This document shows, piece by piece, positions 1 to 6,473 of a stretch of 15,393 nt of DNA. A model generated the notes under the pieces. That model was not told the DNA's origin, did not search any database, and worked only from the letters and a program-made list of their open reading frames with translations. Each line of letters opens with the position of its first letter. The first letter of the stretch is position 1. The position numbers were made by a program, and so were the translations under genes. The stretch spans positions 1 through 15,393 of the forward strand of contig CAZJTX010000017.1 in NCBI GenBank assembly GCA_964549115.1, read 5' to 3'. This DNA comes from CAKOSP01 sp964549115. GTDB lineage: Bacteria > Bacillota_I > Bacilli_A > RF39 > UBA660.

Positions 1-1598
1 GCATTAATATTGTTAGTAATTATATCTTCGCCTTTTGACTTAAAAATTGTCTTAACAGATTCTATAATATCGTCTTTATAATCTTTACTTAGTAAAATAG
101 TAATAACATATTCCATTATTTTACTAATTTTACCTCTTAAGTTGTTTTTATCTGCTATATCACTAGCATTTATATAAAATACTCTTATGTTTTTTTTCTT
201 TAATGATTTTTTTACATGATTAGGAATAAATTCTTTTAATTCATCTTCGTTTTTATACGTATTAATTAATAACATTCCATTATCGTTTAAATCACTTACT
301 ATATCTAAATTAGTAAAATATTCATCTTTTGTTACTACGACTAGATTACTATTGTTAATATAATATGGCATATTAATTGGTTCTTTAGATAATCTTAAGT
401 TGGATACAGTTATACCCCCACTTTTTTTAGAGTCATATTCAAAATAACCTTGAGTATAAAGACTATCTTTTTTATTTAGAAGAGTTAATAAGCTCTTGCT
501 TGCTCCAACCATACCGTCCGATCCAAATCCAAATATTTTTATATTATATGTGTTTTCTTTTTCAATACATTCTACCTCTTCTAAACTTAAATTAGTAACG
601 TCATCTTCTATACCTATAGTGAAGTTGTTTTTAAGTTCAGTTTTTAACATATGATAAACACTTGCTATATCTTTAGGAGCTACATTTTTACTACTTAGAC
701 CGTATCTACCCCCAACTATATCAATATTTTTATTATTAAGTGTTGATAATATATCTAAATAAAGTGGTTCTCCTATAGAACCAGATTCTTTTGTTCTATC
801 TAGTACAGCTATTTTCTCTACTGAGTTTGGAAGAACATCTAGTAAATACTTTTTACTAAATGGTCTATATAAATGTACTTCGATTAAACCCAAATCTTCT
901 TTATCTTCTATAAAGTTCTTTATAGTGTCACACACACTACCCATTGCTACTATTATATATTTAGCATTATCACTACCATAATAATTAAATGGTTTATAAT
1001 TAGTACCCATTATGTTATTAATTTTAGACATATAGTTATTAACAATATCTGGTAAGTTTAAATACTCTGTATTTCTACTTTCCATTAATTGGAAGTATAT
1101 ATCTTCATTTTGAGCCATACCATATTGTTTTTTAGAATTTAAATTAAGTACTCTATTTCTAAATTCATTAATTTTATCAAAGTTAATTAANNNNNNNNNN
1201 NNNNNNNNNNNNNNNNNNNNNNNNNNNNNNNNNNNNNNNNNNNNNNNNNNNNNNNNNNNNNNNNNNNNNNNNNNNNNNNNNNNNNNNNNNGGTAATAATT
1301 CACCAGCCATCTTATACATATTTGGAAGCATTAATAAAAGTCCTTGACTAGATGTAAAAGTGGTGGCAAGGGTTCCTGTTAAAAGAGCACCATGCATTGT
1401 ACCGGCTGCTCCACCTTCAGATTGGAGTTCTATAACTTCTGGTCTTTTATTATATAAATTTCTTTTTTTAGTCGATGTCAAAAAATCTATGTTCGCTGCC
1501 ATAGGACTAGATGGTGTTATTGGGTATATACTTGCAAGTTCTGTGAATGTATAGGCTACATCACTACATGCTTTGTTTCCGTCTGTAATTATATTCAT
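1..1598 (-). CDS. nifJ: Pyruvate:ferredoxin (flavodoxin) oxidoreductase, N-terminal part (3' end outside window)
   Basis: Oxidative decarboxylation of pyruvate to acetyl-CoA and CO2 with electrons passed to ferredoxin, a cytoplasmic enzyme of anaerobes. The reading frame starts at ATG 1598 with the family signature YPITPSSPMA (residues 25-34) and ELQSEGGAAG (57-66); Thr28 and Glu61 match the thiamine-diphosphate-site Thr31/Glu64 of characterised enzymes. After the gap it continues in the same frame with AQNEDIYFQ, MGSVCDTI, LYRPFSKKYL, DRTKESGSIGEPLY, GGRYGLSSK and, further on, FGFGSDGMVGASKSLL and DSKKSGGITVS, the family's domains in order. About 500 of the usual roughly 1170 residues are visible; the thiamine and iron-sulphur domains lie beyond base 1. 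It starts one base after the enolase stop with no clear Shine-Dalgarno sequence, which suggests translational coupling. The assignment is firm; the internal gap is discussed separately. Confidence 0.96.
   Translation of the reverse strand, partial: MNIITDGNKACSDVAYTFTELASIYPITPSSPMAANIDFLTSTKKRNLYNKRPEVIELQSEGGAAGTMHGALLTGTLATTFTSSQGLLLMLPNMYKMAGELLXXXXXXXXXXXXXXXXXXXXXXXXXXXXXXXXXXLINFDKINEFRNRVLNLNSKKQYGMAQNEDIYFQLMESRNTEYLNLPDIVNNYMSKINNIMGTNYKPFNYYGSDNAKYIIVAMGSVCDTIKNFIEDKEDLGLIEVHLYRPFSKKYLLDVLPNSVEKIAVLDRTKESGSIGEPLYLDILSTLNNKNIDIVGGRYGLSSKNVAPKDIASVYHMLKTELKNNFTIGIEDDVTNLSLEEVECIEKENTYNIKIFGFGSDGMVGASKSLLTLLNKKDSLYTQGYFEYDSKKSGGITVSNLRLSKEPINMPYYINNSNLVVVTKDEYFTNLDIVSDLNDNGMLLINTYKNEDELKEFIPNHVKKSLKKKNIRVFYINASDIADKNNLRGKISKIMEYVITILLSKDYKDDIIESVKTIFKSKGEDIITNNIN
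1191..1290. other. Assembly gap (100 N) inside nifJ
   Basis: A run of exactly 100 N. The flanks are both in the nifJ frame, but comparison with the family (GELLP to the FRNR region) suggests about 90-95 residues are missing, so the real length is probably nearer 280 bases than 100. Confidence 0.95.
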
Positions 1599-1599
1599 A

Positions 1600-2829
1600 T
1601 TATTTTTTTAATCTTTCTTCTATTTCCATTAATCTATTGTATTTAACGATTCTCTCTCCTCTAGACATTGAACCAGTTTTAATAAAATTAGATTTAAACC
1701 CTACTGCAAAGTCTGCTAAGTAATCATCAGTGGTTTCTCCACTTCTATGAGACATTACAGTTTTATAATTATTTTTATTAGCTAAATCAATTGTTTTAAT
1801 AAATTCTGTTACAGTTCCTATTTGATTAGGTTTTAAAAGGATTGCATTACCTGCTTCTTGTTTTATACCTTCATATAAATACTTAGCATTTGATACAAAG
1901 AAGTCATCCCCTACTAACATAACTTTTTTACCAATTAGTTTAGTAAGTACTGCAAGGGATTCAAAGTCATCCTCATCAAAAGGGTCTTCTATACTGATAA
2001 TCGGATATTTATTAACTAGTTCTATATAATATTTTACTAGTTCATTACTTGTTAATATATTGTTATCTAGTTTATATGTTTTATCATTCTTGTTATAAAA
2101 CTCGGACGCTGCTATATCTAATGCAATAAATACATCTACTCCTGGTTTATAACCAGCCTCAGTAATAGATTTTATTATATAATCTAGCGCTTCATATGTA
2201 TCTTTTAACTTAGGGGCATATCCTCCTTCATCGCCGACAGAGGTTGAATAATTTTCTTTATTTAAAATACTACCTAATTTATGAAATACTTCTGCTCCAG
2301 CTCTAACTCTTTCTTTCATAGATTTAACAACAGGTACTATCATAAATTCTTGAACCGATAATGTATTGTTAGCGTGTTCCCCTCCATTTATAATGTTTAT
2401 CATTGGTATAGGAAGTGTAACATTATCTTTAGATATTTCTTCATACAATTCTTTATTATTATACTTAGCCAAACATTTTAAATGTGCTATTGATACCGCT
2501 AACATAGCATTAGCACCTAAATTAGTTTTATTTTCTGTTGCGTCTAACTTTATTAATGCTGAATCTAACTCTTGTTGGTTAAATGATTTATTAATTAAAT
2601 GAGGTTTAATAATAGTGTTGATGTTATCAACAGCTTTTAAGACTCCTTTTTTATTATATCTAGATTCATCATTGTCTCTTAATTCTAAAGCTTCTTTTCT
2701 ACCAGTTGATGCTCCAGAAGGTATTGATGCTTTTGTTATTATACCATTTTCAATGGTCATTAAAACTTCGACAGTAGGAAAACCTCTACTATCTAAAATT
2801 TCTCTTGCATACAGATCTTTTATTATCAC
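1600..2829 (-). CDS. eno: Enolase (phosphopyruvate hydratase)
   Basis: Interconverts 2-phosphoglycerate and phosphoenolpyruvate in glycolysis; a cytoplasmic, Mg-dependent enzyme. It has 409 residues, slightly shorter than the usual 420-435. The family motifs occur in order: AREILDSRG, PSGASTGRKEA, TENKTNLGANA, NIINGGEHANN, VQEFMIVP, VGDEGGYAPKL, IALDIAASEF, SIEDPFDEDD, VGDDFFVSN, LLKPNQIGT, MSHRSGETTDD and IKTGSMSRGER. The metal and catalytic residues are therefore present (Asp in LD, Glu in IEDP, Asp in GDD, Lys in LLKP, His in SHRSGE, Lys in IKTG). Small departures are GFP for the usual GNP and ATENK for GTENK. The start is GTG at 2829, preceded by AAAGAGGTG (2843-2835). It ends at TAA 1602-1600, one base before nifJ, so the two genes are very probably one transcript linking the end of glycolysis to pyruvate oxidation. 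Confidence 0.97.
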   Translation of the reverse strand: MIIKDLYAREILDSRGFPTVEVLMTIENGIITKASIPSGASTGRKEALELRDNDESRYNKKGVLKAVDNINTIIKPHLINKSFNQQELDSALIKLDATENKTNLGANAMLAVSIAHLKCLAKYNNKELYEEISKDNVTLPIPMINIINGGEHANNTLSVQEFMIVPVVKSMKERVRAGAEVFHKLGSILNKENYSTSVGDEGGYAPKLKDTYEALDYIIKSITEAGYKPGVDVFIALDIAASEFYNKNDKTYKLDNNILTSNELVKYYIELVNKYPIISIEDPFDEDDFESLAVLTKLIGKKVMLVGDDFFVSNAKYLYEGIKQEAGNAILLKPNQIGTVTEFIKTIDLANKNNYKTVMSHRSGETTDDYLADFAVGFKSNFIKTGSMSRGERIVKYNRLMEIEERLKK

Positions 2830-2852
2830 ACTAACACCTCTTTAGTATATTA

Positions 2853-2881
2853 ATTATATCAAATTAATTTAATTTTGTAAC
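2853..2881 (-). promoter_or_regulatory. Probable eno-nifJ promoter
   Basis: On the minus strand a perfect TATAAT lies at 2858-2853, with GTTACA (2881-2876) 17 bases upstream as a poor -35, or TTGTTA (2883-2878) at 19. The position just upstream of the eno ribosome binding site supports it; the -35 match is weak. Confidence 0.55.
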
Positions 2882-2885
2882 AAAT

Positions 2886-2908
2886 AAAAAAGGCTAAATT
2901 AGCCTTTA
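2886..2908 (-). terminator. Rho-independent terminator of the HdeD-like gene
   Basis: Minus-strand stem AAAGGCT / AGCCTTT (7 bp, loop AATTT) followed by a T run. It overlaps the stop codon of the HdeD-like gene (TAA 2908-2906) and separates it from eno. Confidence 0.85.
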
Positions 2909-3484
2909 CCAAAATATCTTTAATATTTCGTCTTGCTTTGACTTAAATAAATGATTATCACATATTCTTAAAAGCGATGAAATAATCATAAATGTACCTA
3001 GTATTCTTGTCACATCTAAATAAGCAAATGGATCAAGTAATAAAATAAAACCCAGTCCCATTGTAGTAACTGATAATATTAATAACATTATCCACGATTT
3101 TTCATTAGCTTTCTTTAACCAAAACACATAATTTAATCTGGTTGCACCACTAAACACTAAAAATAACGCTATTATTTTTGTAACAAAACTCATTATTGAA
3201 TAAGGATAAAACAATAATATTAATCCTAAGACAGCAATTACAATAGCTGCTCCTATATTAAAAGAATATAATTTAGCCCCATCTCTTTTGAAATAATTGT
3301 AAGCAAGTGATCCTGCATATGAAAATAACAACAGTGATATAGTCGTTCCTACAACTTTAGTTGTTAAATCAGGATAAAATATTAAAACTAATCCTACTAT
3401 AATAATTAACAACTCGATAATGAAATTAATCATTATAAATTTATTAAACCTTGTTTTTATATTTTTGTTTATATTTGTTTTCAT
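2906..3484 (-). CDS. HdeD/DUF308-like six-helix membrane protein
   Basis: An integral membrane protein of 192 residues. Six hydrophobic segments are visible at roughly 17-37, 42-62, 75-93, 98-118, 130-150 and 157-176, in three repeated helix pairs. Each pair carries the same turn motif: GLVLIFYPDL (31-40), GLILLFYPYS (87-96) and GFILLLDPFA (144-153). This triplicated G-x-L-L-x-P pattern is typical of the HdeD/DUF308 family, known from acid-stress membrane proteins of enterobacteria, but a function here cannot be inferred. The start is ATG 3484, chosen because GGAGG lies at 3494-3490 with five bases of spacing; a TTG at 3496 would overlap that site. The gene has its own promoter upstream and a terminator at its stop, so it is monocistronic. 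Confidence 0.85.
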   Translation of the reverse strand: MKTNINKNIKTRFNKFIMINFIIELLIIIVGLVLIFYPDLTTKVVGTTISLLLFSYAGSLAYNYFKRDGAKLYSFNIGAAIVIAVLGLILLFYPYSIMSFVTKIIALFLVFSGATRLNYVFWLKKANEKSWIMLLILSVTTMGLGFILLLDPFAYLDVTRILGTFMIISSLLRICDNHLFKSKQDEILKIFW

Positions 3485-3500
3485 GTTATCCTCCAATAAT

Positions 3501-3529
3501 ATTATACTTACAATAAAGAATTAAATCAA
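3501..3529 (-). promoter_or_regulatory. Promoter of the HdeD-like gene
   Basis: TTGATT (3529-3524), 17-base spacer, TATAAT (3506-3501) on the minus strand, just before the GGAGG site. It lies immediately downstream of the terminator at 3536-3572, so upstream transcription is ended before this promoter. Confidence 0.75.
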
Positions 3530-3535
3530 TATATC

Positions 3536-3572
3536 AAAACAAAAAACCCATTATCTCTCTCGAAATAACGGA
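3536..3572 (-). terminator. Strong minus-strand terminator with GAGA tetraloop
   Basis: Minus strand: 11-bp stem TCCGTTATTTC / GAGATAATGGG (three G-U pairs) closed by a GAGA loop, followed by TTTTTTGTTTT. On the plus strand the G-U pairs become mismatches, so the minus strand is the likely direction although a T run exists on both sides. No protein gene lies upstream on this strand before 4232, so it ends a transcript that is not explained by a CDS. Confidence 0.7.
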
Positions 3573-3632
3573 TTTTTTTGATAAACATTAGGATAAAATC
3601 TCTTTTACCCAATCGTTTACCAAGTAAACGAT
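3536..3632 (-). ncRNA. Candidate small structured RNA (three hairpins)
   Basis: Read on the minus strand, three consecutive stem-loops occupy about 97 bases. The first is ATCGTTTAC / GTAAACGAT (9 bp perfect, loop TTG, 3632-3612). One base later comes GGGTAAAA / TTTTATCC (8 bp with one G-U, GAGA loop, 3610-3591). After a linker comes the terminator hairpin, also with a GAGA loop. The order, the reuse of a GNRA loop, the G-U pairs that favour one strand, and the local rise in G+C inside a nearly pure A/T region all suggest a real RNA. The 5' end is not defined; AT-rich sequence upstream offers several loose -10 matches and no good -35. It does not match a riboswitch, 6S, SRP, tmRNA or T-box pattern that I know. 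Confidence 0.45.
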
Positions 3633-3907
3633 ATTAACTCTTTGTAAGTGTCGACTAAAATAATTTTTTAAAATAAATATTAAATTATAATTAAATAAAA
3701 TAATAATATATAAAAAACTAAGTTGATTTTATTATAAATATTTAAATATATTTCAAAATAAATATAAATAGATAAAATCTTAATTATTTTCTTATTTTAT
3801 TATGATATAAATTAATATATCAATATTCATCTAATACCTTATCCAAAAAGTATTTTTATATTATAATAATAAATTAAATAAATAATAAATTAAAATAATA
3901 TGAGAAG

Positions 3908-3949
3908 AATCTACCAACGATCTATTAAATGCATGTTGGGTGGATTTTT
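3908..3949 (+). terminator. Possible plus-strand terminator hairpin
   Basis: AATCTACCAAC (3908-3918) pairs with GTTGGGTGGATT (3935-3946), with one bulged G and one U-G pair, around a 16-base loop, followed by a short T run (to 3949). The U-G pair favours the plus strand. No plus-strand gene lies upstream, so the transcript it would end is unknown. A loose TTGATT (3723-3728) with TATATT (3747-3752) is a possible but weak promoter for one. Confidence 0.4.
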
Positions 3950-4181
3950 GCTAAATAAATATACTTATTTATTAAATATATAATTTAGACTATAAAATAA
4001 TTAATGAAAATAATTTCAAAGAGCAACATCTAACAACTAATAGAACAAATAATTATAAAAATGAATTTACAAATATCTGCCATATATTAATTGTTAATTC
4101 AATTATAAACTTAGTAATTTAAAAAATCAAGTCTTTTTTGCAACTTTACAAAACTTTTTAAAAAAAGTGTTAAGTAAATGT

Positions 4182-4210
4182 TTGGAATTTGTTTCACTTT
4201 ATGCTATAAT
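4182..4210 (+). promoter_or_regulatory. Promoter of the FemAB-like gene
   Basis: TTGGAA (4182-4187), 17-base spacer, TATAAT (4205-4210), with an extended -10 TG at 4202-4203. The ribosome binding site AAGGGGG (4222-4228) follows. Confidence 0.8.
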
Positions 4211-4232
4211 AACTAGCTATTAAGGGGGATAC

Positions 4233-5063
4233 ATGAATTTAAGAGAGTTGTCAATTGAAGAATTTAATTCTTTTACAAATAAGCATCCTTTAAGTAATTA
4301 TTGTCAAACTATTAATTATGCTCTTTTTATGGGAGAGTATAATTTTGATTATGAATTAATAGGTTTATTTAAAAAAGATAAATTAATTGCGGCTTCTTTA
4401 ATACTATTTAAAGATTTAAAAGGGCTAACTTATGGATATGCCCCTAAAGGATTCTTAATAGATTATAAAGACATAAATCTTTTAGAAAGATTTACAGAAA
4501 AAATTATTGAGCATTATTATGAAAAACAAGTTGTGTTTATTAAAGTTAACCCAGAAATACCTATAGGAAAGATAGATCCTGTTACTAAAGAGATTAAATA
4601 TAACAGTAATAGATCTGTTAAAAACCTACTTAATAGTATGGGTTATCAAAAATTAAAAGAAAATTTATATTTTGAATCTCAATTCCCTAGATATAATGCT
4701 TTTGTTAACTTAAAAGAATTTAATGTTAAAAGGTTACATAAAAATACTAGAAACAAAATCAGAAAAGCTGATAGAAAAGGGTTATATGTAGAGTTAGGTA
4801 AAATGGAAGACTTAGAATTATTATCTAAATTTACTAACAGAGATGAGTTTTATTATACAGATTTATATAANNNNNNNNNNNNNNNNNNNNNNNNNNNNNN
4901 NNNNNNNNNNNNNNNNNNNNNNNNNNNNNNNNNNNNNNNNNNNNNNNNNNNNNNNNNNNNNNNNNNNNNNGAGTTTGATCTAGTAATAGAAAGAAAAGCA
5001 TATGAATATATGCTTAAGAAAAGACATTTACATAAAGAATTTAAAAAACAACATTATTACTAA
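4233..5063 (+). CDS. FemAB-family peptidoglycan bridge aminoacyltransferase (interrupted by gap)
   Basis: FemA/FemB/MurM-type enzymes transfer amino acids from aminoacyl-tRNA to lipid II or its stem peptide to build the peptidoglycan cross-bridge at the inner face of the membrane. The N-terminal 212 residues show FNSFTNKHPLSNYCQTINYA (11-30), YGYAPKGFLIDY (67-78), and the basic stretch LHKNTRNKIRKADRKGLYV near residues 171-189, all characteristic. After the gap the last 30 residues begin EFDLVIERKAYEYM, the family's usual C-terminal motif. Only about 242 residues are present against roughly 400-430 in the family, so the gap must hide about 160-190 residues. The start ATG follows AAGGGGG. The gene is alone, convergent with tuf, and shows that the organism makes cross-linked peptidoglycan. 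Which amino acid is added cannot be told. Confidence 0.9.
   Translation: MNLRELSIEEFNSFTNKHPLSNYCQTINYALFMGEYNFDYELIGLFKKDKLIAASLILFKDLKGLTYGYAPKGFLIDYKDINLLERFTEKIIEHYYEKQVVFIKVNPEIPIGKIDPVTKEIKYNSNRSVKNLLNSMGYQKLKENLYFESQFPRYNAFVNLKEFNVKRLHKNTRNKIRKADRKGLYVELGKMEDLELLSKFTNRDEFYYTDLYXXXXXXXXXXXXXXXXXXXXXXXXXXXXXXXXXXEFDLVIERKAYEYMLKKRHLHKEFKKQHYY
4871..4970. other. Assembly gap (100 N) inside the FemAB-like gene
   Basis: A 100-N placeholder. The frame is kept across it by chance or design, but the family length implies roughly 500-550 missing bases. Confidence 0.95.
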
Positions 5064-5075
5064 TGTTGTTTTTTT
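5043..5075. terminator. Bidirectional terminator between femAB-like gene and tuf
   Basis: A perfect 14-bp stem, AAAAAACAACATTA (5043-5056) with TAATGTTGTTTTTT (5061-5074), loop TTAC, and T runs in both directions. The stop codon of the plus-strand gene (5061-5063) lies in the 3' arm, and the tuf stop is 12 bases away on the other side. It serves both convergent genes. Confidence 0.92.
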
Positions 5076-5086
5076 ATTGTTGTTAA

Positions 5087-6256
5087 TTATTTAACAATTT
5101 CTGATACTACTCCAGAACCAACAGTTCTACCACCTTCTCTAATTGAGAATTTAGTTCCTGCTTCTAGAGCTACTGGAGCGATTAGTTCAACTGTCATTTC
5201 AACGTTGTCTCCTGGCATAACCATTTCAACGCCTTCTGGTAAGTTAACTACTCCTGTAACGTCTGTAGTTCTGAAATAAAATTGTGGACGATAATTTGTG
5301 AAGAATGGAGTATGTCTTCCACCTTCTTCTTTTGAAAGTACATATACACTTGCTTTAAAGTTTGTATGAGGTGTAACTGTACCAGGTTTTGCTAGTACTT
5401 GTCCTCTTTCAACATCTTCACGATCAATACCTCTTAGAAGTACTCCCGCATTATCTCCAGCTTGTGCATAATCTAATGACTTTCTAAACATTTCGATACC
5501 GGTAACAACTGTTTTTCTTGTTGCTTTTAGACCAACTATTTCGATTTCATCGTTTAATTTTAGTTGTCCTCTTTCAACACGACCTGTAACAACTGTTCCT
5601 CTTCCTGAGATTGTAAATACGTCCTCAATACTCATTAAGAATGGTTTATCTAATTCGTGTACTGGTGTTGGAATATACTCATCCACTGCTGCCATTAAAT
5701 CTTTAATAGCTTGAATGTGAGTTTCATCACCTTCTAGAGCTTTTAATGCACTACCTCTAATTATTGGGCAATCTGCATCGAAGCCATATTCACCAAGTAA
5801 CTCTCTTACTTCCATTTCAACTAAGTCTAGTAATTCCGGATCATCTACTTGGTCAGTTTTGTTCATAAATACTACGATTTTAGGAACTCCAACTTGACGA
5901 GATAGTAAGATATGTTCTCTTGTTTGAGGCATAGGTCCATCTGCCGCCGATACAACTAGTATCGCTCCATCCATTTGAGCCGCACCTGTAATCATGTTTT
6001 TAACATAATCGGCGTGACCTGGACAGTCTACGTGAGCATAGTGTCTATTATCAGTTTCATACTCAACGTGAGATGTACTGATAGTAATACCTCTTTCTCT
6101 TTCTTCTGGCGCTTTATCAATATTTTCGTATGAAACGAATTCAGAACCAAAATATTTTGTAATTGCAGCTGTTAGTGTGGTTTTACCATGATCAACGTGA
6201 CCAATAGTACCAATGTTTACGTGTTCTTTCGAACGATCAAATTTTTGTCTTGCCAT
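5087..6256 (-). CDS. tuf: Translation elongation factor Tu
   Basis: GTPase that delivers aminoacyl-tRNA to the ribosomal A site. It has 389 residues against about 394 in relatives; the shortening lies just after the first helix (AAITKYFG to YENIDKAPEE). The G motifs are all present: GHVDHGKT (19-26), RGITI (switch I), DCPGHADY, NKTD and GSALKA. The C-terminal beta domains include GRGTVVTGRVERG and RPQFYFRTTDVTG, the latter with the glutamine contacted by kirromycin-type drugs. The start ATG is preceded by a perfect AAGGAGG (6270-6264) with seven bases of spacing. It is the last gene of the str cluster (rpsL-rpsG-fusA-tuf), with its own promoter in the fusA-tuf spacer and a strong terminator after it. 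Confidence 0.98.
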   Translation of the reverse strand: MARQKFDRSKEHVNIGTIGHVDHGKTTLTAAITKYFGSEFVSYENIDKAPEERERGITISTSHVEYETDNRHYAHVDCPGHADYVKNMITGAAQMDGAILVVSAADGPMPQTREHILLSRQVGVPKIVVFMNKTDQVDDPELLDLVEMEVRELLGEYGFDADCPIIRGSALKALEGDETHIQAIKDLMAAVDEYIPTPVHELDKPFLMSIEDVFTISGRGTVVTGRVERGQLKLNDEIEIVGLKATRKTVVTGIEMFRKSLDYAQAGDNAGVLLRGIDREDVERGQVLAKPGTVTPHTNFKASVYVLSKEEGGRHTPFFTNYRPQFYFRTTDVTGVVNLPEGVEMVMPGDNVEMTVELIAPVALEAGTKFSIREGGRTVGSGVVSEIVK

Positions 6257-6281
6257 AATATTTCCTCCTTATTTCTATTAT

Positions 6282-6310
6282 ATTCTATCTAATATCAAAA
6301 CAATTTTCAA
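6282..6310 (-). promoter_or_regulatory. tuf promoter
   Basis: TTGAAA (6310-6305), 17-base spacer, TAGAAT (6287-6282) on the minus strand, 12 bases before the AAGGAGG site. An overlapping TATAAT (6282-6277) with TTGTTT at 15 bases is a weaker alternative. It would allow extra transcription of tuf beyond read-through from fusA. Confidence 0.75.
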
Positions 6311-6313
6311 GTG

Positions 6314-6473
6314 TTTTATTTATTTGACACTGTTTTTATTTATNNNNNNNNNNNNNNNNNNNNNNNNNNNNNNNNNNNNNNNNNNNNNNNNNNNNNNNNN
6401 NNNNNNNNNNNNNNNNNNNNNNNNNNNNNNNNNNNNNNNNNNNTTTTATTTATTTGACACTGTTTTTATTTAT
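6314..6473. repeat. 30-bp direct duplication on both sides of an N gap (likely unmerged contig overlap)
   Basis: The 30 bases at 6314-6343 (beginning TTTTATTTATTTGACACTG) are identical to those at 6444-6473, and they directly abut the 100-N gap on its two sides. This is what remains when two contigs ending in the same k-mer overlap are scaffolded but not joined. Collapsing the copies gives a continuous fusA-tuf junction with a spacer of 63 bases, a normal distance, and leaves the fusA stop and tuf promoter intact. Confidence 0.85.
6344..6443. other. Assembly gap (100 N) between fusA and tuf
   Basis: A 100-N placeholder. Because its flanks are an exact 30-base duplicate, it probably contains no real sequence. 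Confidence 0.95.

Larger units (their letters stand above)
3497..4232. other. Long AT-rich intergenic region without a credible gene
   Basis: This is 736 bases between divergently oriented genes. It holds the HdeD-like promoter, the candidate minus-strand RNA (3536-3632), a stretch at about 3661-3900 with only about 7% G+C by my count, a plus-strand hairpin with T run (3908-3949) and the promoter of the FemAB-like gene (4182-4210). Open frames in it are only a few codons long (for example 9 codons at 4061 on plus) and lack ribosome binding sites. I see no tRNA, CRISPR or transposon end. Confidence 0.8.

Noticed and set aside
3536..3632. Idea that the three-hairpin RNA is a tracrRNA or a known riboswitch
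   Set aside because: No CRISPR repeats or cas genes are in the window and none of the conserved cores of riboswitches I know is present; it is kept only as an unassigned RNA.
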